Positions 1 to 7,136 of a stretch of 11,601 nucleotides of DNA are shown here, piece after piece. This stretch comes from Bacteroidota bacterium (GTDB lineage: Bacteria > Bacteroidota > Ignavibacteria > UBA10030 > UBA8401): assembly GCA_030824175.1 (NCBI GenBank), contig JAVBYH010000310.1:1-11601 (forward strand). Reading direction: 5' to 3'. The position numbers were made by a program, and so were the translations under genes. The notes under the pieces were generated by a model. That model was not told the origin of the DNA. It made no database searches and saw only the letters and a program-made list of their open reading frames with translations. Positions within the stretch are counted from its first letter, which is position 1; each line of letters opens with the position of its first letter.

Positions 1-505
1 GCACGGCATAGTTCGACCGCGGGTGTTCGGGCTTTTCCTCGATCGAGACGGCGCGGCCCTGCTTGTCGAATTCGACGATGCCGTACCGATGCGGATCTGT
101 CACATGGTAGCCGAAGATGGTGGCGCCGGTCTCGCGTTTCAGCGCCGCGTGGAAATAGTCCATCGCACCGTAGAAAATATTGTCGCCGAGCACAAGCGTC
201 ACGGGGTCCGTACCGATGAACTCCTCGCCGATGATGAACGACTGGGCGATCCCGTTGGGGGCGTCCTGCACCGCGTAGGTGATGGAGATCCCGAGGTGTG
301 AGCCGTCGCCGAAGAGCTGCCTGTAGAGCGGTATCGTTTCCTTGTTCGAGATGATCAGCACGTCGCGGATCCCCCCGAGCATGAGCATCGACAGGGGGAA
401 GTAGATGAGCGGCTTGTCGTAGATCAACGCAAGCTGCTTGCTGTACACCTTTGTGATCGGATAGAGCCTGGAACCGCTGCCGCCGGCAAGGATGATGCCC
501 TTCAT
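1..505 (-). CDS. rfbA: Glucose-1-phosphate thymidylyltransferase, N-terminal 168 residues (3' end outside window)
   Basis: This enzyme joins glucose-1-phosphate and dTTP to make dTDP-glucose, the first step of dTDP-L-rhamnose and related sugars used in cell-surface polysaccharides; it acts in the cytoplasm. The visible part starts MKGIILAGGSGSRLYPIT, the nucleotide-binding loop of RmlA/RfbA, followed by SKQL and IYDKP near residues 22-32, GDGS at 67-70, LVLGDNIFYG at 104-113, RYGIVEFD at 140-147 and EEKP at 156-159, all family hallmarks. Full proteins are about 290 residues, so roughly 40% is missing past the left edge. The usual GGSGTR reads GGSGSR here, a mild change. I chose ATG at 505 because MKGIILAGG is the standard N-terminus; an in-frame ATG at 514 would add three residues. 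No strong Shine-Dalgarno is visible. The gene lies beyond the terminator of the motility cluster, so it is probably transcribed separately; its promoter should lie within 506-610, but I see no convincing match. Confidence 0.93.
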   Translation of the reverse strand, partial: MKGIILAGGSGSRLYPITKVYSKQLALIYDKPLIYFPLSMLMLGGIRDVLIISNKETIPLYRQLFGDGSHLGISITYAVQDAPNGIAQSFIIGEEFIGTDPVTLVLGDNIFYGAMDYFHAALKRETGATIFGYHVTDPHRYGIVEFDKQGRAVSIEEKPEHPRSNYAV

Positions 506-610
506 GGGATGCATATGCTGTCTGGTTGGATGGAGAGTTTGGAACCGGTGAATCGGAATTTCCTCAATATAGGAAGTTTTTCGGTACGCATCACGATAAA
601 TTTCGCGTAT

Positions 611-645
611 AAAAAAAAATGCGGTGCCGATGGATCGGCACCGCA
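611..645 (-). terminator. Rho-independent terminator of the motility/signalling cluster
   Basis: A perfect 12-bp inverted repeat (TGCGGTGCCGAT at 620-631, its complement at 634-645, only GG between the arms) is followed on the minus strand by a run of nine T residues (A-tract at 611-619 on the plus strand). It begins 27 bases after the stop codon of the last gene of the cluster. The plus-strand side of the hairpin has no T-tract, so it works in one direction only. A smaller hairpin, CGGCAC-ACC-GTGCCG at 648-662, lies between the stop codon and the terminator. Confidence 0.93.
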
Positions 646-672
646 CCCGGCACACCGTGCCGCCCGTGCGTG

Positions 673-2163
673 TTATGCGGTCATGATCGTGGTCATCAGT
701 TCCTGGATATTGACGGGCTTCTGCATCACAACGTCGACCGCGGTCTGCTTCATCTGGACATCGGTGAGCATCTCGACGAACGCCGTGGTGAGAATGATCT
801 TGGACGCAGGACAGATCATGCGCATATGTTTGGCAAGCTCCCACCCGTTCATATCCGGCATTGCGAGGTCGGTGATGACGACATCGGGTTGGAACGTGCG
901 GGCCAGACGGACGGCGTCGCGGCTGTCCAGGAGCGCCTTTGTGACGAAGCCTTTGGACGAGAGGAGCTTTTCGAGCGAGAGCAGGACTCCTTCGTCGTCG
1001 TCCACGATAAGGATCTTGGAGACGAAGCGCGGATCCATGTCGCTCGGCCTGGTCTGGGAACGTCGTCCGGCGTCATTCGGCAATACGTCGTTCCTGGGGA
1101 TGGTGATGGTGAACACGCTTCCCTTGCCGAGTTCCGTCTTCACCGAGAGACTCCCCTTCATCTTGCGAAGGAGCTCCTTCACGATGGTGAGCCCCATGCC
1201 CGCATGTTGGTCATCCTTCGTCGTGAACATCGGTTCGAACATTTTGGCCTGCACGTCGCTCCTGATACCGGTCCCGGTGTCGCTGACGGTCAGCGAAAAA
1301 TCGTCGCCGCCGTATTCGCACGCAACGGTGATCTCGCCCCCGTCGGGCATCGCATCGAACGCGTTCACAAGGACGTGGGCGATGATCTCCCGCACTTCGC
1401 ACACATAGCCGAAGATCTTGGCATGCTTCTCGAACCGGCGTGTGATGACGATCGGGATGTGCTGCGTGCGGCAGCGTTCGAAGGCGGGTTCGACAACTGC
1501 GCAGGCCTCGTCGAACACGTCCTCGACGGACATGGGAGCGAAGGACTGTTGTCTGCTTTTGTGGATGAACTGGAGGAGGCGCTTCACCTCTCCCACGCCC
1601 TGTTCGGCGGCCTGGACGATGTATGCGCATTCCCGCAGGAGCCGCTCGTCCGTTGTCTTCATCTGCATGAGCTGCGCCCTGCCGATGACAGATCCGAATA
1701 CATTGTTGAGTTCGTGCGCCAAAAATCCCGCGAGCGATCCGACGGCCTTCGTCCGTTCCGTCTGCACGATGTGCGCCTGCGTGCTGCGGAGCAGCTTATG
1801 AAGCCGTTCGATCTCGGCGGCGGCGGATTCCCCGTTCGCCACGAAGACGGCATCGATCATGCCGTCGGTGCGCTTCACCGCGGTCACGGCGGCAAGGCGT
1901 TCTTCGCCGTGGCGTGTCGTGAGCGCACACGATCTTCCCGCAAGTCCCGGACCGTCCAGGACGAGTCCTTCCAAGGCCTTCACGTCGTCGCCGCAGCGGA
2001 ACACGGGGTCGCCGCATCCGCATGTGAGGAACTGCTCCTTCGATTCGAACCCGAGCATGAATGCCAGCGCCTCATTGGCGGCATGGATCGTGCCCGATAC
2101 TGCAACGATGCCGACCCCGTCTGAGAGGGCGTCGGCATACAGTGGTAACAAAAATTCAGCCAT
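673..2163 (-). CDS. Soluble hybrid histidine kinase: PAS-like, HisKA/HATPase, C-terminal receiver
   Basis: A 496-residue cytoplasmic sensor kinase that should autophosphorylate a histidine and pass phosphate to an aspartate in its own receiver. Residues 1-112 look like a PAS domain; a short helical linker (113-140) leads to the dimerisation helix with the H-box FLAHELNNVFG, phospho-acceptor His150. The ATPase domain shows the N-box (Asn267 in VLVNAFDAM), G1 (DTGTGI, 295-300), F-box (FEPMFTT, 309-315) and G2 (GMGL, 322-325). The receiver starts near 382 (KILIVDDD) with Asp432 as acceptor, Thr460 and Lys482. There is no signal peptide or membrane segment. The HELNN form of the H-box is typical of NtrB-like kinases. 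The PAS part has an unusual cysteine group, C48, C50 and C57. Start ATG at 2163 has AGGA about 11 bases upstream, overlapping the stop of the preceding gene. It is the last gene before the terminator. The signal it senses cannot be told. Confidence 0.92.
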   Translation of the reverse strand: MAEFLLPLYADALSDGVGIVAVSGTIHAANEALAFMLGFESKEQFLTCGCGDPVFRCGDDVKALEGLVLDGPGLAGRSCALTTRHGEERLAAVTAVKRTDGMIDAVFVANGESAAAEIERLHKLLRSTQAHIVQTERTKAVGSLAGFLAHELNNVFGSVIGRAQLMQMKTTDERLLRECAYIVQAAEQGVGEVKRLLQFIHKSRQQSFAPMSVEDVFDEACAVVEPAFERCRTQHIPIVITRRFEKHAKIFGYVCEVREIIAHVLVNAFDAMPDGGEITVACEYGGDDFSLTVSDTGTGIRSDVQAKMFEPMFTTKDDQHAGMGLTIVKELLRKMKGSLSVKTELGKGSVFTITIPRNDVLPNDAGRRSQTRPSDMDPRFVSKILIVDDDEGVLLSLEKLLSSKGFVTKALLDSRDAVRLARTFQPDVVITDLAMPDMNGWELAKHMRMICPASKIILTTAFVEMLTDVQMKQTAVDVVMQKPVNIQELMTTIMTA

Positions 2164-2176
2164 ACGAATGAGTATC

Positions 2177-2605
2177 CTACAGTGGGGAGACTACGGAACG
2201 ATGCTGCCGCGCCTTTTCAAGGAGGCGCTCCACAGCACCGACTAATTTGCCGAAATCGACGATCGGTTTCGAGATGTAATCGTCTGCAGCGCTGGCGATA
2301 AGGAAGTTCTCCATGTCGTCGCGCATTGCATGGGCGGTCGCAAGCAGGATGGGAACGGACGCCCCGAAGGGGCCCGACTTCATCGCCTTGCTCAGCCGCA
2401 ATCCGTCGACGGCGGTTCCCTCGAGAAACGTGTTCGAGAGCGACACGTCCATGATCACCCCGTCCACATTTCCGCTGTTGTACAGTTCCAGCGCCATGTC
2501 CCCGTCCTCGGTAACGGTTACCGTGTGATGGGCCATGCGCGAGAGCACGAGGTCGAACAATTCGGCGTTAACGGGGTCATCTTCGATCACTAATATACGA
2601 GCCAT
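2177..2605 (-). CDS. Stand-alone receiver (CheY-like) response regulator with an extended acidic-loop segment
   Basis: A 142-residue single-domain receiver. It has the acidic pair E8/D9/D10 (MARILVIEDD), phospho-acceptor Asp53 (GVIMDVS), switch residue Thr90 (LLATAH) and Lys113 (YISKPI), so it should be phosphorylatable. No output domain follows; it ends in a short basic tail. It could act as a CheY-like motor or kinase regulator, or as a shuttle in a phosphorelay with the two hybrid kinases that flank it. The loop after Asp53 is about seven residues longer than usual (Gly at +15 rather than +8). I chose ATG at 2605 over an in-frame GTG at 2614, because GAAAGG at 2614-2619 lies 8 bases from the ATG and would overlap the GTG. 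The stop is 13 bases before the next kinase gene, so the two are probably cotranslated. Confidence 0.92.
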   Translation of the reverse strand: MARILVIEDDPVNAELFDLVLSRMAHHTVTVTEDGDMALELYNSGNVDGVIMDVSLSNTFLEGTAVDGLRLSKAMKSGPFGASVPILLATAHAMRDDMENFLIASAADDYISKPIVDFGKLVGAVERLLEKARQHRSVVSPL

Positions 2606-2613
2606 TTCATGCA

Positions 2614-2619
2614 CCTTTC
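2614..2619 (-). promoter_or_regulatory. Ribosome binding site that decides the start of the stand-alone receiver
   Basis: GAAAGG on the minus strand is 8 bases from ATG at 2603-2605. The competing GTG at 2612-2614 overlaps the GAAAGG element, so the ATG giving MARILVIEDD is the better start. Confidence 0.7.
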
Positions 2620-2629
2620 ATTCATATCC

Positions 2630-4210
2630 TTATGATTGCCTGACAAGGGACGTCACGGCATCCAGCAGATCTTTTATGTTCAACGGTTTTATCAACGTCC
2701 GCGTCATGCTGCGGTCGGCTTCGAGCTGTTCGACTTCGCGGCAGACGTCCTCGTGGCCGCTCATCATCACGACCGGCGTGTGGGCCACGGCCGGAATGGA
2801 CCGGATCTTCTTCAGCAGATCGATCCCGTTCAGGAGACTCGCCCCCACGCGCGACGGCAGTGCATAGTCCGAGAGCACGACGCTCGGCTTGAACTGCAGC
2901 AGTTCGGACAGGGCGTCGTCCGCCGTCGTCACGCTCCGAATGGAGAACGACCCGCCCTCATCGAGCACGTCGCGGATAAGCGCGGCGTACATCAGATCGT
3001 CCTCGACGATGAGGATGATGGGCTTCGACGACAAGGGCTGCGTGGCGGCCGCCGCGTGTGTCTGTCCGACGAGGGTGTCGACAGGGCGGACCGCCGCGGG
3101 GAGGCGAAACATGACGCGAGTTCCCTTTTGTATGCCTTCGCTCTCGAGGGCGATGACGCCCCCCATCTTCTCGACGAGGTTTTTCGCAATCGAGAGGCCG
3201 AGCCCCGTACCGCCGGCATGCCGCGTGTACGACGCGTCGATCTGCGAAAACATCTTGAACAGTTTGTGCTGCATGTTCTTGGCGATGCCGATGCCCGTGT
3301 CCACGATCGTGAACTCGACGTATCCCTTCTCCTGGTGTTCCTCGACCGTGAGCGTAACGCCGCCCTCGTTCGTGAACTTGACCGCGTTCGCGAGCAAATT
3401 GATGAGCACCTGCTTCAGCCGGGCGGCATCGGCCATCACGGCAGCGTCCTTCCGCTGGGGGCCGATGTATGTGAGGGAGATGTTCTTATTGTTGGCCTGT
3501 ACCTCAAGGATGCTCTTGATGTCGTCCCAGAGCGCCTCGACGCGGAACGGTTCCGTCTGGAGCGTCATCTTGCCCGATTCGATCTTCGAGATGTCGAGGA
3601 GATCGTTGATCAGGTTCAGCAGGTGCTTGGAGCTTCCGAGCGCCTGGCCGATGAATTTCTTCTCCTCCGCCGGATCGCGTGCCAGCCCTTGCTCCACGAG
3701 CGTGAGAAATCCGACGATGCCGTTGAGCGGCGTGCGCAGCTCATGCGAGGTCGTGGCGAGAAACTCGTCCTTGCGCTTGTTGACCTTTTCGAGGAGCGTA
3801 TTGTTCTCGATGATCTTCTGCTGATACTCCGAGAGGATGCGTTCATCGATCCGGCGCCGTGTCGTATCGTGGAAGATGGCGATGAATTCGTCCCGGTGCG
3901 TCTCCGCATCCTGGACGCGGTAGAGCCGGGCGTCGACGTAGAGCAGGTTTCCGTCGCGGTCGGGCTGGTTGATCTCGCCCTCCCACGCCCCGTGTTCGAC
4001 GAGCGCGGCGGTGATGCCGTCGCGCGTCCGCCTGTCGACGAACGACGAATACTTGAAGATCTCCGGCAACGTTCTGCCGACGGTCTCCTCGCGCGTCCAC
4101 CCGTAGAGGGCCTCTGCCGCCCGGTTCCAATGCGTCACGCATTGGTTCGCGTCGGCGATGACGACGGCATCGTACAGATTGTCTATTATCACTAAATTTT
4201 TATCAGTCAT
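2630..4210 (-). CDS. PAS hybrid histidine kinase with C-terminal receiver
   Basis: A 526-residue soluble hybrid kinase. Residues 1-118 form a canonical PAS domain (NLYDAVVIADANQCVTHWN, then AALYGWTREE-like and DITE-like ends, here HDTTRRR at 114-120), followed by a coiled-coil linker (120-148). The H-box is TSHELRTPLNG with phospho-acceptor His156; N-box Asn271/Asn275 (LINLLANAVKFT), G1 DTGIGIA (304-310), F-box FKMFSQID (318-325) and G2 GGTGLGLSIA (333-342) are all intact, so the kinase should be active. The receiver starts near 398 with E403/D404/D405, acceptor Asp448 (VVLSDYALP), Ser484 in the switch position and Lys508. The loop after Asp448 carries about six extra residues, like the receiver encoded just downstream. 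No membrane segment is present. Start ATG at 4210 has AGGA a few bases upstream; the preceding gene ends 29 bases before. The likely targets are the neighbouring receiver and Hpt proteins, an inference from context. Confidence 0.93.
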   Translation of the reverse strand: MTDKNLVIIDNLYDAVVIADANQCVTHWNRAAEALYGWTREETVGRTLPEIFKYSSFVDRRTRDGITAALVEHGAWEGEINQPDRDGNLLYVDARLYRVQDAETHRDEFIAIFHDTTRRRIDERILSEYQQKIIENNTLLEKVNKRKDEFLATTSHELRTPLNGIVGFLTLVEQGLARDPAEEKKFIGQALGSSKHLLNLINDLLDISKIESGKMTLQTEPFRVEALWDDIKSILEVQANNKNISLTYIGPQRKDAAVMADAARLKQVLINLLANAVKFTNEGGVTLTVEEHQEKGYVEFTIVDTGIGIAKNMQHKLFKMFSQIDASYTRHAGGTGLGLSIAKNLVEKMGGVIALESEGIQKGTRVMFRLPAAVRPVDTLVGQTHAAAATQPLSSKPIILIVEDDLMYAALIRDVLDEGGSFSIRSVTTADDALSELLQFKPSVVLSDYALPSRVGASLLNGIDLLKKIRSIPAVAHTPVVMMSGHEDVCREVEQLEADRSMTRTLIKPLNIKDLLDAVTSLVRQS

Positions 4211-4239
4211 GTGTCCTGGTGATGTCTTCTGGTGCCTGG

Positions 4240-5430
4240 TTAATCGTAAATATACACGCCGCTGAGGATCGGATCGAAGCGGTGATGCGCCATGATGCGT
4301 TCGATCGTGTTCATCGTGAGCACCGTGTTTTCCGTCAGCAGCTTCACGCCGCTCGCCGTATACAGGTCGCGGGCAATTTTCATCCCCCCGACGAGTTCGA
4401 GCACCGAGATATGCCGCTTTCCCTCCACGACAAAGTTCTGCGATGCGATCTGGAGATAATCATTCACGAGCATTGCGATCTGAGGATCGAAATAGCTGCC
4501 CTTGCGCGTCAGGAGTTCCGTGCGCACCGCGTCCATGTCGACGGCCGTCGTGGAGAGCACGTGCTCGACCGCGTTGATGACGCGCAGGATGCGCGCCCCG
4601 AACGGGATTTCCGTCTTCATCAGCCGGTCCGGGTGCCCTGTCCCGTCGAAGTTCTCCATCTGGTGCCGGATGAGCGTGGAGACCGTCTTCAGGCGCGGGA
4701 TCGCCTGCGTGATGAGCTGTCCGCGGATCGGATAGTGGGCGATCTCCTCCCGCTCGTGGTCGGTCTGCTCGGAGGGGAGTTTCGTCAGCACCGTATCGGG
4801 CATCGTCACCTTGCCGATCTCGTGGAGGAGCGCCGCATATTTGATGTCCTGCATTTCGTCCGGCGTCACCTGGAATTTCTCGCCGACCCACACGGCGATC
4901 TCGGCCGCCCGCCGCCCGCGCGCCGCGGCATTGGGCACGCGCAGCTCGATGAGATTGCCGAGCAGGGCGATGATGCCGTTGAAGCTCATCTCGAGCTCCT
5001 CGTTGAGGGCCACGAGCTGCGTGCGTTCGGTCGCCAGCTCGTCCTGCAAAAACTTGATGCGCAGGAAGGCGTTGATCTTCGAAATGAGCTCGCCGCCGTG
5101 GAACGGTTTGGTAAGATAGTCGTCCGCGCCGAGGCTGAGCCCCTTGATCTTATTGTCCATATCCTCAATGCCGGTCAGCAGGATGAACATCGTGCCGCGC
5201 AGCATCGGATGCCGCTTCACCCTGTTGCAGAACTCGAAGCCGTTCTCCCCGGGCATGTTGAAATCGCTCACGACAAGGTCCGCGTGATGTTCCACCGCGA
5301 GCGCGAGGCCGTCGTCGGCGTTCGTGGCGGAGTGCACGGAAAATCCCGTGTGCGCGGCGAGCGTTTTTGTGATGAGCAGAAGTTCGACCGGATTGTCTTC
5401 CGCGACGATGATGACTGGATTCTTTTTCAC
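4240..5430 (-). CDS. Response regulator with receiver and degenerate HD-GYP domain (RpfG-like layout)
   Basis: A 396-residue protein. The receiver (1-125) is intact: E11/D12, acceptor Asp56 (VVSDFNMP), Thr86 (LLTG) and Lys108 (YLTKPF). A coiled-coil linker (126-150) leads to an HD-GYP domain (about 155-335), followed by the short C-terminal module often found after such domains (IS-VLELVGGM at 341-350). HD-GYP enzymes hydrolyse cyclic di-GMP with a metal centre. Here the signature residues are changed: HDIGK is HEIGK (203-207), the HHExxDGxGYP motif reads QMENFDGTGHP (257-267 region), the usual His of the GHS motif appears lost (RGRRA, 171-175), and the late DxxDA region reads NAVEH (286-290). 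His232 and the DGTG stretch remain. It may therefore bind c-di-GMP or a protein partner rather than cut c-di-GMP. The start is GTG at 5430, overlapping the motB stop by 4 bases (GTGA), with AAGGAAG about 10 bases upstream, so translation is coupled to the stator gene. Confidence 0.9.
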   Translation of the reverse strand: MKKNPVIIVAEDNPVELLLITKTLAAHTGFSVHSATNADDGLALAVEHHADLVVSDFNMPGENGFEFCNRVKRHPMLRGTMFILLTGIEDMDNKIKGLSLGADDYLTKPFHGGELISKINAFLRIKFLQDELATERTQLVALNEELEMSFNGIIALLGNLIELRVPNAAARGRRAAEIAVWVGEKFQVTPDEMQDIKYAALLHEIGKVTMPDTVLTKLPSEQTDHEREEIAHYPIRGQLITQAIPRLKTVSTLIRHQMENFDGTGHPDRLMKTEIPFGARILRVINAVEHVLSTTAVDMDAVRTELLTRKGSYFDPQIAMLVNDYLQIASQNFVVEGKRHISVLELVGGMKIARDLYTASGVKLLTENTVLTMNTIERIMAHHRFDPILSGVYIYD

Positions 5431-6212
5431 TCGTTTGTACTTCCTTCGTATTTGACGATGATGCTGATGCGCCGGTTGGTCACGTCGTACGGATCCTGGA
5501 GGTTGTGGAGTCGCTTGTCGGCGAATCCGCGCACCTGGTCGATCTTGTCATTCCCCGTTCCCGAGGCGACCATCACGCGCCGCGCCGCATTGGCCCTGTC
5601 TGCGCTGAGTTCATAATTGGTATAGCCCGTCACGTTGCCGTACTGGCGTGCGTCGGTATGCCCTTCGACGATGATGTGGTTGGGCATCTTCGACAATTCG
5701 TCGCTAATCGTCTTGATGATCTCCGCCGCCTCGGGCTGCAGCGTCGCCGTGCCGATATCGAAGAAGAACGCCTTCGACGACTCCATCAGTTCGATGCGGA
5801 GCCCGTCCTTCACCATCTCCATGGTGATCTGGTTCTTCAGCAGCGCGAATTTTTTCTGGCTCTCGAGATCCTTTTTGATGGCCTCGCCCATCTTCTTGAG
5901 TATTTCTTTCTGGCCTTCGATCGATTTCCCGGGGGCCTTCGGCGGCATGGCGTTCGGGATCATCCCCTTGCCGCCCTGCATGGCGCCGCCGCTCGTCGCA
6001 TCGAACGCGCCGGGGTCGCGGAAGTACGAGGACACGATGGTCTTCGTCTCCTCGTTCTGTCCGAGGATCCACAGCACGATGAAGAGCGCCATCATCGCAG
6101 TCACGAAATCGGCGTACGCGACCTTCCAGGCGCCGCCGTGATGGCCGCCGCCGTGGCCGCCCTTCACCTTTTTGATGATGCGGATGGGTTCTTCTTTATC
6201 GAGGTTTGCCAT
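5427..6212 (-). CDS. motB: Flagellar motor stator protein MotB (E. coli-like pair)
   Basis: MotB anchors the stator to peptidoglycan and carries the ion-binding aspartate. The 261-residue protein has a cytoplasmic N-terminus with a Gly/His-rich stretch (18-27), then AWKVAYADFVTAMMALFIVLW, a single membrane helix (about 32-50) with the ion-binding Asp35 (Asp32 in E. coli). After a plug/linker region (52-130) comes an OmpA/MotB peptidoglycan-binding domain with IIVEGHTDARQYG (180-192), ELSADRANAARRVM (201-214) and NRRISIIV (246-253). The membrane helix closely resembles proton-type MotB. It starts 3 bases after the stop of the partner motA, with AAGGA about 10 bases upstream, and its stop overlaps the GTG of the HD-GYP regulator. 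The His-rich tail is common in this type of MotB and is not itself unusual. Confidence 0.95.
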   Translation of the reverse strand: MANLDKEEPIRIIKKVKGGHGGGHHGGAWKVAYADFVTAMMALFIVLWILGQNEETKTIVSSYFRDPGAFDATSGGAMQGGKGMIPNAMPPKAPGKSIEGQKEILKKMGEAIKKDLESQKKFALLKNQITMEMVKDGLRIELMESSKAFFFDIGTATLQPEAAEIIKTISDELSKMPNHIIVEGHTDARQYGNVTGYTNYELSADRANAARRVMVASGTGNDKIDQVRGFADKRLHNLQDPYDVTNRRISIIVKYEGSTNE

Positions 6213-6215
6213 GGG

Positions 6216-7085
6216 TTATTTTTCCTTGCCCGATTTTACCTTCTTGCACGCATCTTCCGTCTCCCTAAACGTGGGACGCAGATCGCTGTAGATCACGCGG
6301 CGGGCGTATTCGACGGCCATCACCGGCGGGTTCCCTTTGGCATAGGCGATGACACCGGCCTTGATGCAGCCCATATAGCGCGCCTCGGCCGCGTTCTGAT
6401 ACTCCATGTTCGTCGCCATCGGGCCGACGAATCCATAGGAGAGGAGGATGCCGAGGAACGTGCCAACAAGCGCGGCCGCAACGTGATGCCCCACCGTCGC
6501 GGCGCCCGCGTCGACATGTCCCATCACGATGATGATGCCGAGCACGGCGGCCACGATGCCAAGCCCCGGAAGCGAGTCGCCGATCTTCGAGAAGATGGCC
6601 GGATAGCCGGCGACCTCCTCGTGATGCGTGTCGCTGTCTCCGTCGAGCAGCACCTCGACGTCCTGCGCCGGCACGCCGCCGCTGAGCATGAGCTTCAGGG
6701 TGTCGCAAAGGAAGTCGATCGCGTGATGATTGCCGAGCAGGAATTTGTTGCGTGCGAAGATGGCGCTCTTCGACGGATTCTCCACGTGCTGCTCCACGTT
6801 GATGAGGCCGTCACGCGTCGCGACATGGAACAGTTCGAAGAGCGACTGCAGGAGGCGGAGATATTCATCCTTCGTGTACGGGTCGGGCTTGAACAACCCC
6901 CCGATCTTGGGACCGATCTGCTTGAGCATGCGCATGGGAGCCGAGATGAGCACCATGCCGATCGTCGCCCCGCCGATAATGACAAACTCTGAAACCTGCA
7001 TCAGGATCAGGAAGGGGCCGCCTGCCATGGCGAACCCTCCGAGGACCGAGATGACAACGACCACGGCACCGATAATGACAAACAT
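6216..7085 (-). CDS. motA: Flagellar motor stator protein MotA (E. coli-like, long type)
   Basis: MotA forms, with MotB, the ion channel that turns the rotor through FliG. The 289-residue length matches the long type (E. coli 295). Membrane helices fall at about 1-20, 33-50, 170-190 and 200-222. Residues known to matter in E. coli are found at the same numbers: Pro173 (SLPGLG), Pro222 (FVGPMA), and the cytoplasmic charges Arg91 and Glu98 (ATRDGLINVEQHVENP) that contact FliG. The large cytoplasmic loop lies between helices 2 and 3. The start at 7085 has GAGGAAA a few bases upstream. A 51-base gap separates it from the receiver-Hpt gene, the largest gap within the cluster, so it could hold a weak internal promoter, though I see none I would defend. 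It is followed closely by motB, as in most genomes. Confidence 0.95.
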   Translation of the reverse strand: MFVIIGAVVVVISVLGGFAMAGGPFLILMQVSEFVIIGGATIGMVLISAPMRMLKQIGPKIGGLFKPDPYTKDEYLRLLQSLFELFHVATRDGLINVEQHVENPSKSAIFARNKFLLGNHHAIDFLCDTLKLMLSGGVPAQDVEVLLDGDSDTHHEEVAGYPAIFSKIGDSLPGLGIVAAVLGIIIVMGHVDAGAATVGHHVAAALVGTFLGILLSYGFVGPMATNMEYQNAAEARYMGCIKAGVIAYAKGNPPVMAVEYARRVIYSDLRPTFRETEDACKKVKSGKEK

Positions 7086-7136
7086 TGAGTTTCCTCGTTC
7101 AATTAATCCACTGGTGAGAAACGGCGTTCGCGCTGC

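Noticed and set aside
1..505. rfbA as a part of the motility operon, for example for flagellin glycosylation.
   Set aside because: A strong intrinsic terminator separates it from the cluster, and dTDP-sugar synthesis has many other uses; adjacency alone does not support the link.
506..610. A TATATT element on the minus strand as a possible -10 box for rfbA.
   Set aside because: No matching -35 element lies at a proper distance, so I do not call a promoter, although one is likely somewhere in this stretch.
509..1408. A 299-codon plus-strand open frame starting in the region between rfbA and the terminator.
   Set aside because: It runs through the terminator hairpin and then antisense to the kinase receiver; it is Ser-rich with no recognisable domain. 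The region between rfbA and the terminator is better read as the rfbA promoter area.
6132..6162. Gly/His-rich stretch near the N-terminus of the first MotB as a possible metal-binding novelty.
   Set aside because: Similar Gly/His-rich runs before AWKVAYADF are common in this type of MotB, so it is a family trait.
619..7000. Very long open frames on the plus strand (about 619-2124, 2636-4195, 4219-5616 and 5505-6992, each 460-520 codons).
   Set aside because: They lie antisense to genes with clear domain matches. Their translations are rich in Arg, His, Asp and Leu and lack recognisable domains, as expected for mirror frames of GC-rich genes. The plus strand shows no gene-like spacing or ribosome binding sites.
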